Positions 34,465-42,370 are shown, counted from the stretch's first letter. The stretch is DNA of 64,000 nt from Fibrobacter succinogenes (GCA_902761355.1 CACWJY010000016.1:62001-126000); one strand, 5' to 3'. The notes: generated from the sequence alone by a model not told the origin. Numbers and translations: made by a program.

Positions 34465-36943
34465 AGCTCAGCATAATCGGTAAAAAGGGGAACTGCGTAA
34501 TTTCAGTCTTCTGCGGAGGATTCTTGCTTGTATCGTAGAAGGTATAGAACATGTTTTCGTGGTCGGTCAGGTTGATAATCGTCCAGCTGAAATTCCATTT
34601 GTTTTCGCGGCCCATATCGATCGCCTTTACATCAATCCTAAAGTAATCCGTCTGTCGACCGGCATTACGGCTACCCGGCAGAACAATCGCCTCATCGGTA
34701 TAATTCTGGTGTCCCAGTTCTTCGGAGAAATAATACCCCTTGTATTCACTGATGGGCATACCGGCAGAATACTTCATGATAATCGAAGAACGGAAATACA
34801 AATCCTTCTGAATCTTTTGCACCGACAAGGCGTCCTCTTTACCGCGCCAGTTGATGCCCAAATCCATCTTGAGCGCATACGGCTGATGCCAACTCGGGAA
34901 ATACGGCTTGGTGCCATCGTTCGTTTTCATCACGCTAATGCTCTGACTCCAGTTGATACCGCCAAACCACCAGCCCTTATCTTTACGCAACGAAAGTTCA
35001 TAGCCAAAAGAGTAGCCTTCCGCCGTTCCAAAGCCATCGGCAACCACAAAGTCGTCCGAAGTCGTTTCGTCGTTGCTATCCAGAACCGCCTGGAAAGTAT
35101 TCAGGTTGTTTTGCGTCTTATAATAGACACCCACAGTCGCATCGTAGCCTTCAAAAAGATCGCGATGACTGTATTCCGTGGCAAGCAACCATGACGACGC
35201 AGGCTTGATACGCCGTCCCTTTGTAGTGGTCGTTGCAGGATAATAGAATTCGTTCAAGGTTTCCTGGTCGGTATAGACAATTGAATTCAAATACTGCAAA
35301 TAGTAGCCGCCATAAAATTCAAGGGTCTTGGTTTCGTCAAGATTTATGCTCAGTGATGCACGCGGCTCTACACCAAAGTGTTCCGCAGAAGTCTGATAGT
35401 TAAAGCGCAGCCCATATTGCAACAGGTAATCGGGAGCAAATTTCCAGGCATCTTGTAGGTAGCCTACATGATGAAAAGGTTTTTGAATATCGGCTACGCT
35501 TACAGTAGACATCTGTTCTTGATAACGTTCATAATCGTATTCCAGTTCGTAGCCTAGCGTAAAGGTATGGTCCGGAATTCCGCGATAGTTGACCCACTGC
35601 TTGCCAGCGAAGGTATAAAGGAACATTTCGATCGACATGAGTTCGCCGATTTTCATGGTCTGATAGAATTCGCTAAAGGCAAGCGTGGCGTTGTAATCCC
35701 AATCGCCGTTAATACGATGACTGATGTTCACTGGGATAGCGACATTTCCCCAGTCCATGTAGAGCGGGTCAAAGCTTAGGCGGTCCTTACCCACGTAAAA
35801 GCTAAACTTCATGCGCGTATCGTTGGTAAAATTGTACATGAAGGTTCCCTGCAAATCCGTAAATTCATAGTCCAGGTCAAGATCTATGATATCGAGGGCA
35901 TTCATCAAATCAAGCATATAACCGATATACGTCGTGCGGCCTGCCACCACCCAACGGGCCGGCCCCTGATGGCCTTCGGTATGGAGCTGGGCGGCAAAGG
36001 TGCTTATCTTGATGCTAGACTTACTGAACCATTCGTTAACCGTATCCTGACCGCCCGCGCGGCCATCCATCTTGAGAACGGAACTCAGGCGGTTACCGTA
36101 CTGCGCCGGGAATCCACTCTTGTAGAACTGCACATCGTCAATGCCTTCGACAAGGAATGTACTGAAAAGACCAAAAAAATGCACCGGAGAATAAACAACC
36201 GCGTTGTCGAACAAAAATAGGTTCTGGTCGGCAGCACCACCGCGCACATAAATCTTGGAACTAAAGTCAGAACTAGCCACCACGCCCGGGAGCGCCTGAA
36301 TGCTTTTGATAACATCCGCTTCGGCAAGGCTCGGCATGCGCTTAATCGACTTGGCAGAAACAACAGATTCACCGGGTTTGCGCTTGGGGCGACGACGGAG
36401 CTGCACCACGACTTTCTTAAGTTCGGTCACCTTTGCGTTATCGCCACCGGCAAGAAGGTCGTCGACGTTGACATCTTTTGGCTGCGCGGTATCGGCAGCG
36501 GCATTGGAATCAGGTCCCTGAGCCTGCCGAAGGGCCGGCACCGAATCTATGGTTGGTTCGGCGAGCTCACCAACCTTAACAGGATCCTCTGCAAATGCTT
36601 CGCCGAGGGTTTGCGAAAAGCTGCGTTCGGCGCCAATGTACTTGAGCTCATAGCATTTTTCTTTTTCGGCGCCCGCGGTATCGGAATTCGTAACACAAAT
36701 GTTCCAGAGAGTATCTTCGGGGAGCACGACACTGAATGGCGTACCGACCGTTGTTTGCAGCGCTTCGCCCGACTCCAGGATTTCGACATTGAGTTTTTCA
36801 CCTGGGGCAAATGAGGAATCCTGCACAACCCCGTTAAAAGTGATTCCCTGGGGTGCAAGCGAATCGGGCACAGGTTCTTGTGCCATAGCGGCTACATTCA
36901 GCATAGCCAGCAACAAAACGAAGATTTCAATATAACGTTTCAA
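34448..36943 (-). CDS. TonB-dependent outer-membrane receptor
   Basis: This 831-residue receptor has a signal peptide (IFVLLLAMLNVAAMAQ), an N-terminal extension of about 150 residues, a plug domain (VVSAKSIKRMPSLAEADVI, then IYVRGGAADQNLFLFD) and a 22-strand-type barrel ending in aromatic residues (MLSYEYYF). It imports a large or scarce ligand with TonB energy. I set the start at TTG 36943, with GAGAAGAGAG just before it and a signal peptide directly after; an in-frame ATG at 36988 lies at the predicted transcription start of the ECF-type promoter at 36997-37026. A 24-base repeat is embedded in frame at 36513-36536. Confidence 0.9.
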   Translation of the reverse strand: MKRYIEIFVLLLAMLNVAAMAQEPVPDSLAPQGITFNGVVQDSSFAPGEKLNVEILESGEALQTTVGTPFSVVLPEDTLWNICVTNSDTAGAEKEKCYELKYIGAERSFSQTLGEAFAEDPVKVGELAEPTIDSVPALRQAQGPDSNAAADTAQPKDVNVDDLLAGGDNAKVTELKKVVVQLRRRPKRKPGESVVSAKSIKRMPSLAEADVIKSIQALPGVVASSDFSSKIYVRGGAADQNLFLFDNAVVYSPVHFFGLFSTFLVEGIDDVQFYKSGFPAQYGNRLSSVLKMDGRAGGQDTVNEWFSKSSIKISTFAAQLHTEGHQGPARWVVAGRTTYIGYMLDLMNALDIIDLDLDYEFTDLQGTFMYNFTNDTRMKFSFYVGKDRLSFDPLYMDWGNVAIPVNISHRINGDWDYNATLAFSEFYQTMKIGELMSIEMFLYTFAGKQWVNYRGIPDHTFTLGYELEYDYERYQEQMSTVSVADIQKPFHHVGYLQDAWKFAPDYLLQYGLRFNYQTSAEHFGVEPRASLSINLDETKTLEFYGGYYLQYLNSIVYTDQETLNEFYYPATTTTKGRRIKPASSWLLATEYSHRDLFEGYDATVGVYYKTQNNLNTFQAVLDSNDETTSDDFVVADGFGTAEGYSFGYELSLRKDKGWWFGGINWSQSISVMKTNDGTKPYFPSWHQPYALKMDLGINWRGKEDALSVQKIQKDLYFRSSIIMKYSAGMPISEYKGYYFSEELGHQNYTDEAIVLPGSRNAGRQTDYFRIDVKAIDMGRENKWNFSWTIINLTDHENMFYTFYDTSKNPPQKTEITQFPFLPIMLSYEYYF
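36513..36536 (+). repeat. 24-base dispersed repeat inside the receptor coding sequence
   Basis: Identical over 24 bases to the reverse complement of 19278-19301. Here it is translated, coding PALRQAQGP in the linker before the plug domain of the TonB-dependent receptor, without breaking the frame. Confidence 0.85.
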
Positions 36944-36996
36944 AAAAACTCTCTTCTCGTAACAAAAATAGCAAATAGGTTTCCCCATTTGCTATT

Positions 36997-37026
36997 GTAA
37001 CACCTTAAGGAGTAAAAAGTGTCACC
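36997..37026 (-). promoter_or_regulatory. Candidate ECF-type promoter of the TonB-dependent receptor operon
   Basis: On the minus strand: GGTGACA (37020-37026), 16 bases, GTGTTAC (36997-37003). The transcription start would be near 36990, 47 bases before the TTG start at 36943. It lies between the caspase-like gene stop and the receptor gene, so the receptor has its own promoter although it follows the sigma operon on the same strand. Confidence 0.65.
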
Positions 37027-37031
37027 TATTT

Positions 37032-39362
37032 TTAGAACCGACCCACGGTAATGCCCGAGTAGAATCCGGGCCACCAGCGGCCTTTATGCTTTTCGCTGCC
37101 GAAGTCGTCGTGGTAGTTATTCCAAGGTTTTAGCCATAGTTTATCCGCATAACCCAAAGTTGCAAAGTTTAACGATCCACCTACGGCAAGGCCAACACCA
37201 GGGAAAAGCTTATGTACAAATCCCAAACGTATGCGATGGTGATAATTCCAATTTCGGTCATCAGTGAACGAGACATCTTCGTAGGCATTCAGGAGCATGT
37301 ATTCCAGTTCAAAATGATTACCGTATTTGCCAAACTGCGTACCGATTCCGTAGCCGCTCTCGTAACGGTCTTCAAAATGCTTGAAGCCATTCCCCTTTTC
37401 AAAGGGGCGAGCCCATTCAAAAGCAGTGTAGAAATAGGCCGTACCCAGGTGGAGCGAAAGATCTAGAGAACCCATTTCGTTAAGGGTCGTCGTTGCCGAC
37501 CACACGCCGTTCCCCACCACGCTAATAAAGCCCACCGGAGTCTTTTCACATTCCCAGCACACATTAACAAAACCCACCTGGCGGCCCTTGGCCTTGGTGG
37601 CGACATTCACGTAACCGACCTGGGTTCCGCCTTCCAGCGCAGAGACATTCACAAAGCCAACTTCTACATCAGACTTGGCGGCCACATTCACAAAGCCAAC
37701 TTGCACATCGCTTTCTTTTGCAACATCCACAAAACCGACCTGCACACCGGAGCCAAGGGCCACGTTCACAAAGCCTATATTGGTTTTGCTGTATTCGCCC
37801 ATGTTCACTAAGCCAAGCTGTAGGTACCGCATGGTATCAAGGGCTCCGTTCACATATCCGATCTGCACACCTTCGGACTTTTCGTCGGCCCAGTTGACAA
37901 AACCAAGCTGCAGGCCGTCAACACTTTCGGCATAGTTGAGCGTACCCGAAATCTGAGCGCCTTCAATGTGTTCGTTAGAAATATTCAAAAGGGCTGCCAC
38001 TTGAATACCGCGCATTTCTTTGCGGGCATTATTCACAAACAAACTCACCTGCGAGCCTATTAAATAGTCGCTAGCCTTGGTGGCAAAAAGGCCCAGCTGT
38101 ACGCCCTTGCGAGGTTCTTTTTCACGATCGTAAAAACCAAAGGTGGTATGAGAAACACCATTGCGGTCCAAGGAATCCATAGAACACTTCGCAGCATCAC
38201 CATTAGCACAAGAACGTTCGCTCTTGATTTCGCCACGGAGAGCGGTCTTTTCAGCCTCCACCGCCGTAAATTGCTTTCGCGTCAATCGGGCACGGTAGTT
38301 GTCCTGAAGGGTAACCGTCGCCTCCTTGTATTCGGCGGGGCGTTCTAGACGCACACTATACTTTCCAGCCGGGAATCCGAGACTCATCGCGCGGCCCGGC
38401 TTTTTGTAGAGTTCGGCAACGAGTTCCCCCTTTTCGTCACGGATAAACAAGTGGCCATCCACGTCTTCGTCCAATTCAAGACCTGCACTGGTACTGCGCA
38501 AATCGGTCATCACCACGTCACCGGTACCCGCCAAATTCATATCGCGGCTGGGGTGCTGGGCGCCACCCATCGTCGTTTCAGTTTTTTGGAGCGTTTCGCT
38601 AAACGCAAACTGGTAAGCTTCAGAAAGGGTCACCTTGCCATCGCCACTTACATCACCAGCACCGCGGAGGCCACTCACTAAAGAATGCGTAAAGAAGGAG
38701 CCCTTCAGCTTATCGCTTTCCTGGCTCGATTCATCTTGAGTACTACTCGTAATAAAGGCATAACCCTTCATGTCGCTGCTCTTGTCGACCATAAAGGCAG
38801 GTACTGCGACACCACCTTTCACACGCGTAATGGCTCCCGAACCGCATGCATCGATTACCGCAATTTTTACATCGGCGTTGAGGGCGTCGATTCTTTTGCG
38901 GAATTCCTTCCAGGTGTAGACTTCTTCGCCAAGGCGCAGTCCCTTTTCATCCGCATGGCCGCTATAATACACCAGGACCTCTTCACGAGAAGACGTTTCT
39001 GCATTCTTGGCAGACTTTGCCGTCGAAAGTTTTTTATCAAGAGCATCCAGCTGCGCCTGCAGACCCGCCACACTCGGCTCCGTCACACGATAAACGTTCT
39101 GCCTGGGCACACCGCCCATTTGCGAAAGCACATCCGCAAAGGCCCGGGCGTCACTTTCGGCATAACGCAGACGCGGGCGTTCCTTACCGCCGTTGTTGGC
39201 ACTCACGGCAAACACGTAGCGGTTAATCGCAATTTCATCTGCATTCGCAGCGGCTTGTACATTGCCCGCCACCACCAATACAAGCAACAGGCATAGCGAG
39301 CAAATAGATGCGGAACCAGACAAAAAATCACAGAACAGAACTCTTCCTAAAAACTTTTTCAT
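37032..39362 (-). CDS. Secreted caspase-like protein with EF-hand, surface repeats and C-terminal barrel-like domain
   Basis: This 776-residue protein has a signal sequence (about 18-38), then a caspase fold (peptidase C14, about 45-285) with catalytic dyad His136 (VYYSGHAD) and Cys173 (VIDACGSG). A canonical 12-residue EF-hand loop, DVSGDGKVTLSE, lies at 237-248. A linker follows, then about fourteen units of 12-16 residues with the pattern V-Q-V-G-F-V-N-V-A (residues 420-617, like LA_2272-type surface repeats), and a beta-rich end that finishes in Phe (TVGRF), like an outer-membrane barrel. The start ATG 39362 gives the signal peptide; the reading from 39407 adds 15 residues. It is third in an operon after an ECF sigma factor and anti-sigma factor. 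Substrate unknown. Confidence 0.88.
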   Translation of the reverse strand: MKKFLGRVLFCDFLSGSASICSLCLLLVLVVAGNVQAAANADEIAINRYVFAVSANNGGKERPRLRYAESDARAFADVLSQMGGVPRQNVYRVTEPSVAGLQAQLDALDKKLSTAKSAKNAETSSREEVLVYYSGHADEKGLRLGEEVYTWKEFRKRIDALNADVKIAVIDACGSGAITRVKGGVAVPAFMVDKSSDMKGYAFITSSTQDESSQESDKLKGSFFTHSLVSGLRGAGDVSGDGKVTLSEAYQFAFSETLQKTETTMGGAQHPSRDMNLAGTGDVVMTDLRSTSAGLELDEDVDGHLFIRDEKGELVAELYKKPGRAMSLGFPAGKYSVRLERPAEYKEATVTLQDNYRARLTRKQFTAVEAEKTALRGEIKSERSCANGDAAKCSMDSLDRNGVSHTTFGFYDREKEPRKGVQLGLFATKASDYLIGSQVSLFVNNARKEMRGIQVAALLNISNEHIEGAQISGTLNYAESVDGLQLGFVNWADEKSEGVQIGYVNGALDTMRYLQLGLVNMGEYSKTNIGFVNVALGSGVQVGFVDVAKESDVQVGFVNVAAKSDVEVGFVNVSALEGGTQVGYVNVATKAKGRQVGFVNVCWECEKTPVGFISVVGNGVWSATTTLNEMGSLDLSLHLGTAYFYTAFEWARPFEKGNGFKHFEDRYESGYGIGTQFGKYGNHFELEYMLLNAYEDVSFTDDRNWNYHHRIRLGFVHKLFPGVGLAVGGSLNFATLGYADKLWLKPWNNYHDDFGSEKHKGRWWPGFYSGITVGRF

Positions 39363-39372
39363 TTTATCCCCC

Positions 39373-40146
39373 TTACTTTTCCACCTTGCGAAGCGTAAAC
39401 GAAACATTTTCGACGCCCGGCTGCCTTAAGCTCTTATCAATATCATTCCCATCGATTTCAAAAGCCTTTTCCGAAGTGAGCAAAAAGAACTTCTCGAATT
39501 TCGGTGCATTATCAAGCTTATAGGCAAACGGGAGTGTCGTCATCTTGCCAGGTTCAAGTTCAATTGCTTTGTCACCCTCGCCCATATGCATCGTTATCGT
39601 CCCGTTTCCATCCATACTGAAGAGCATGCCGAAACATTTTTGCGGCACACGATAACGTAGCTGAATTTCGTCGCCTTCGAAAGCGTCACCCAAGTTTACC
39701 ATCTGCACAGCACTGTCACCCGTCTTTTTCCAGACTTCAAGCGAAGCAGACATGCCCTTGATACGGGTACCGTTATCGGTATCTGCCAAGGCAACTTCCA
39801 TTGACGTACCGGAGCCTTCGTATGTAGTCACATTACGGTTCAGCACCACCGCAGAGAAAACTCCCAGCGCAATCACTAAAGCAGCAGCTACCTTCAGCCA
39901 CAACGTATTGAAGGATCGGTTCGGCAGAATCTCTGACCGTTCCGCATTTTTAAACTTATCTTCTATGGCGCTAAACGGATTTTCCGCCAAAAAACGCTCC
40001 CCCTGTTCACGCATTTCACGCACACGGGCCGCAAATATTTCATCACAAGCTTCACGTTCACGCAAAGCCTGCATTTCACCCTCAGGGAGGTCTCCCAAAA
40101 GGTAGCGTTCTAGCTTAAAATCTGAAATTTTATTGACAGAAGTCAT
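39373..40146 (-). CDS. Membrane anti-sigma factor
   Basis: This 257-residue protein has an N-terminal cytoplasmic helical domain of anti-sigma type (KLERYLLGDLPEGEMQALRE, like zinc-less ASD domains), one membrane helix (about 86-106, LWLKVAAALVIALGVF) and a beta-rich periplasmic domain of about 150 residues. Its start overlaps the sigma factor stop by four bases (ATGA) and the caspase-like gene follows after ten bases. It probably holds the sigma factor at the membrane until a periplasmic or outer-membrane signal releases it. No conserved CHCC zinc motif is visible. Confidence 0.85.
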   Translation of the reverse strand: MTSVNKISDFKLERYLLGDLPEGEMQALREREACDEIFAARVREMREQGERFLAENPFSAIEDKFKNAERSEILPNRSFNTLWLKVAAALVIALGVFSAVVLNRNVTTYEGSGTSMEVALADTDNGTRIKGMSASLEVWKKTGDSAVQMVNLGDAFEGDEIQLRYRVPQKCFGMLFSMDGNGTITMHMGEGDKAIELEPGKMTTLPFAYKLDNAPKFEKFFLLTSEKAFEIDGNDIDKSLRQPGVENVSFTLRKVEK

Positions 40147-40646
40147 CTTTCAACCTCCAGATTCTTGATTCTGGCTTGCAGGGTGCGTAAACGCTTACGC
40201 ACGCCGCTTACCGAAAGTCCAACTGTTTCAGCAGTTTCTTCCAGAGTCATGCCGTCTACATAATGCAGCGTTGCAATCGTCCGAGTCGATTCCTGCTCCT
40301 TGGAAAAAATCCTTGCCAAAATTCCACCGGCTTCGCGGCCATCATCCTCTTCAGCGCAGGCAATCGTGAGCAAAAGTTCACTCGAGTCGACATCAAGCCC
40401 ACGGCGTTTCTTGTCGCGGATGCGGTTCAGGCAGAGTCTGGTCGCCGTATTCCACAACAAACTCGACGGCTGAGACAAATCCAGGGATTCCACGCGTTCG
40501 TACACACGCAAAAAAACATTCTGTACCATGTCTTTCGCTTCGGAATCGTCCTTGAGCAAAAAAATACAACGTCTAAAAACCATCGGGGCGTATGCCTCGT
40601 ACAGTTTAGAAAACGCCATGCGGTCAAGGAGATTTTTTCCGTTCAT
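40143..40646 (-). CDS. ECF RNA polymerase sigma factor
   Basis: This 167-residue protein has sigma-2 (FSKLYEAYAPMVFRR and DMVQNVFLRVYER) and sigma-4 (LHYVDGMTLEETAETVG with HTH ending SGVRKRLRTLQARI), with no sigma-1 or sigma-3, the ECF layout. It is first in the sigma/anti-sigma/caspase operon. A promoter-like dyad begins seven bases upstream of the ATG at 40646, so either the mRNA is leaderless or translation starts at the in-frame ATG at 40619 (MAFSKLYEAY), which is also a normal ECF start. Self-activation is likely, as in most ECF systems. Confidence 0.92.
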   Translation of the reverse strand: MNGKNLLDRMAFSKLYEAYAPMVFRRCIFLLKDDSEAKDMVQNVFLRVYERVESLDLSQPSSLLWNTATRLCLNRIRDKKRRGLDVDSSELLLTIACAEEDDGREAGGILARIFSKEQESTRTIATLHYVDGMTLEETAETVGLSVSGVRKRLRTLQARIKNLEVER

Positions 40647-40652
40647 ACCAGT

Positions 40653-40682
40653 GTAACACTTATGGAGGTCGAAAGTGTTACC
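40653..40682 (-). promoter_or_regulatory. Candidate ECF-type autoregulatory promoter with dyad symmetry
   Basis: On the minus strand: GGTAACA (40676-40682), 16 bases, GTGTTAC (40653-40659). The same bases form a perfect 9-base inverted repeat, GTAACACTT (40653-40661) and AAGTGTTAC (40673-40681), so a dimeric repressor site is the main alternative. Confidence 0.65.
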
Positions 40683-40746
40683 GCAAATTTAAAAAAATAC
40701 GAAAAAGTAGAAAGTAGGTAAAAGTCTGTGGCCAGGAATGAATAAT

Positions 40747-40773
40747 AAAAAAGAGCCCCCGCTAAGCGGGGGC
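40747..40773 (-). terminator. Rho-independent terminator after the FKBP gene
   Basis: On the minus strand an 8-bp GC stem (GCCCCCGC/GCGGGGGC, loop of three) at 40755-40773 is followed by a run of T. It ends the FKBP transcript about 30 bases after its stop. Confidence 0.85.
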
Positions 40774-40803
40774 AACAGTCTAAAGATGCTTTAGAGCAAA
40801 GTA

Positions 40804-41787
40804 CTACTTCTTAGCTGCGGGTTTTGCGGCTTCGGCAGGCTTTACATCTGACTTTTTCTCTGCAGCCGGCTTTGTTTCAGCCTTTTTCTCGGCGGGTTTC
40901 TTGTCTGCAGGCTTTGCAGCCGGCTTGTCTGCGGCCGGAGCGGTCTTTGCCGGTTCTGTAGCCGGAGCCGTCGCGCTTGCCGCAGATTCTACCGCCGGGG
41001 CAATCGCAGCGCTGTCAATGGCCGGCACCTCGGCATACACCTTCAGCAATTCTACTTCGAACACGAGCATCGCATTGGCCGGAATCATCGGGGGCACGCC
41101 CGCTTCGCCATAGGCCAAGCCACTCGGGATCCAGGCCTTCACCTTCATCCCCTCATGCATCACCTGGAGCAGGTCTTGCCAACCTTCAATTACAGCATTC
41201 ACCGGGAACTCGAGCGGTTCGCCACGCTTTACGCTATTGTCAAATTCGGTACCATCCAGCAAGGCGCCAACATAATGCACCTGTACCTTGTCACCAGTCT
41301 TGGGGCTGATTCCGGCAGCATCCTTAAGAACCCTGTACTGTACGCCCTTGGGAGTCGTCTTGACCGCCGTATCCTTGGCGTTTTCGGCCAGGAACTTAGC
41401 CTGTTCATCAAGAGCCTTCTGGGCCTGAGCCTTGTCATCGGCCTCTTTCTTCTTCTGCATCTGCAACAGCAAATCCTGCAAGGCAGATTCCGCGACGGAA
41501 TCCGTCATGAGTACAGAGCGGTTCGAATCCACCTGATCCAGAATCGCATCCATAAGCACCGGGATATTCAGCGGCACATTGATATTTGCAACGGCCTTGC
41601 CCAAATCCATACCCAAAGCGTAGCTATAGCGGTCAGTGGGATTGTTCAAGTCGGCTTTTGCAGGCTGAGCGGCAACGGTATCTGCCGGGGCCACGGCGGG
41701 TTCAACGGCCGGTTTTTGGGAACCGCCACAGGCAACGAGAACACCCAAAAAAGGCAAAAGAGCACCAAAAATAGGCTTGAATTTCAT
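40804..41787 (-). CDS. FKBP-type peptidyl-prolyl isomerase, lipoprotein
   Basis: This 327-residue lipoprotein (FLGVLVACGGS) has an Ala/Pro-rich spacer, an FKBP_N dimerisation region (about 50-145, RYSYALGMDLGKAV) and an FKBP_C domain (VQVHYVGALLDGTEFDNS, IEGWQDLLQVMHEGMK, IPANAMLVFEVELL). A 75-residue Ala/Lys/Pro-rich tail follows, ending KPAEAAKPAAKK. It resembles FkpA/Mip folding catalysts of the envelope. The tail is unusual for the family; it could span the periplasm or bind peptidoglycan. Confidence 0.92.
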   Translation of the reverse strand: MKFKPIFGALLPFLGVLVACGGSQKPAVEPAVAPADTVAAQPAKADLNNPTDRYSYALGMDLGKAVANINVPLNIPVLMDAILDQVDSNRSVLMTDSVAESALQDLLLQMQKKKEADDKAQAQKALDEQAKFLAENAKDTAVKTTPKGVQYRVLKDAAGISPKTGDKVQVHYVGALLDGTEFDNSVKRGEPLEFPVNAVIEGWQDLLQVMHEGMKVKAWIPSGLAYGEAGVPPMIPANAMLVFEVELLKVYAEVPAIDSAAIAPAVESAASATAPATEPAKTAPAADKPAAKPADKKPAEKKAETKPAAEKKSDVKPAEAAKPAAKK

Positions 41788-42083
41788 TTTAAATCCTTGA
41801 AATATAGTGATTTACGACACAATTAAAGATAGAAAACACCTAAAGGAACGGAGAGCGAACACTTTTTATAACATTATTTTCAGCAAAAAAAATACAAAAT
41901 TTGCCCCTCAAAAAAAATTTTTTAAGCAAAAAATGCTTTTTTCATTCAAAAAACAGCACTTTTATCCATAACAGCAACAACTCCATTTACACAAACGCGG
42001 TAAACAGCCGTTTACAAAGGGGTTGATTTCTTAAGTTTTTGTTACTAAATTTACACATAAGAGTGAGAAAATAAGGAAATTGT
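41788..42083. other. AT-rich divergent intergenic region
   Basis: The longest gene-free stretch of the window (296 bases), very AT-rich between about 41865 and 41960, with A- and T-runs and a weak AAGCA/TGCTT hairpin near 41930. It must hold the promoter of the FKBP gene (minus) and of the small gene at 42084 (plus). A possible single DnaA-box-like TTATCCATA lies near 41962; one site is not an origin. Confidence 0.6.
42000..42051 (+). promoter_or_regulatory. Possible promoter with adjacent inverted repeat upstream of the 42084 gene
   Basis: TTGATT (42023-42028), 17 bases, TAAATT (42046-42051). Just upstream lies the inverted repeat GTAAAC-AGCC-GTTTAC (42000-42015), positioned like an activator site. 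Confidence 0.4.
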
Positions 42084-42305
42084 ATGAATTACAGATTCAA
42101 AAATTTCATAGATTCCGCCTCCGTCAGCAAGCAGGCCTTCGATACGTCTATCGAAGGAGTCCGTAGCTCGCTGGAGAGCATGATCGCCTCGAACAACACT
42201 CCCGTTGTTCCGAGTCCCGCCAAGACTGGCTGGCTCAAGGGCTCTCTTTCCTATCCGTGGGTCATCATTTGCTCCCTAGTTCCCTCTCTCAAGGACATTT
42301 TCTAG
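42084..42305 (+). CDS. Small hypothetical protein (73 aa)
   Basis: This reading frame has AAGGAAA eight bases before its ATG, a promoter-like sequence upstream, and hairpins plus a terminator directly after it, which together suggest a real small gene. The product has a polar N-terminal half (NYRFKNFIDSASVSKQAF) and a hydrophobic segment near the end (SYPWVIICSLVPSL). No family recognised; it could also be a regulatory RNA with a short open frame. Confidence 0.5.
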   Translation: MNYRFKNFIDSASVSKQAFDTSIEGVRSSLESMIASNNTPVVPSPAKTGWLKGSLSYPWVIICSLVPSLKDIF

Positions 42306-42341
42306 GATTTTTCAAAAATCCTACATTTTTCAATTTTTGCA

Positions 42342-42370
42342 GCCTCGCATTCCGCGGGGCTTTATTTTTT
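42342..42370 (+). terminator. Rho-independent terminator after the 42084 gene
   Basis: Stem GCCTCGC/GCGGGGC (one T-G pair), loop of five, then TTTATTTTTT. A separate palindrome (TAGGATTTTT-C-AAAAATCCTA, 42303-42323) overlaps the stop codon of the small gene. Confidence 0.8.

Noticed and set aside
41865-41970. AT-rich stretch considered as a replication origin
   Set aside because: Only one imperfect DnaA-box-like site and no origin-linked genes.
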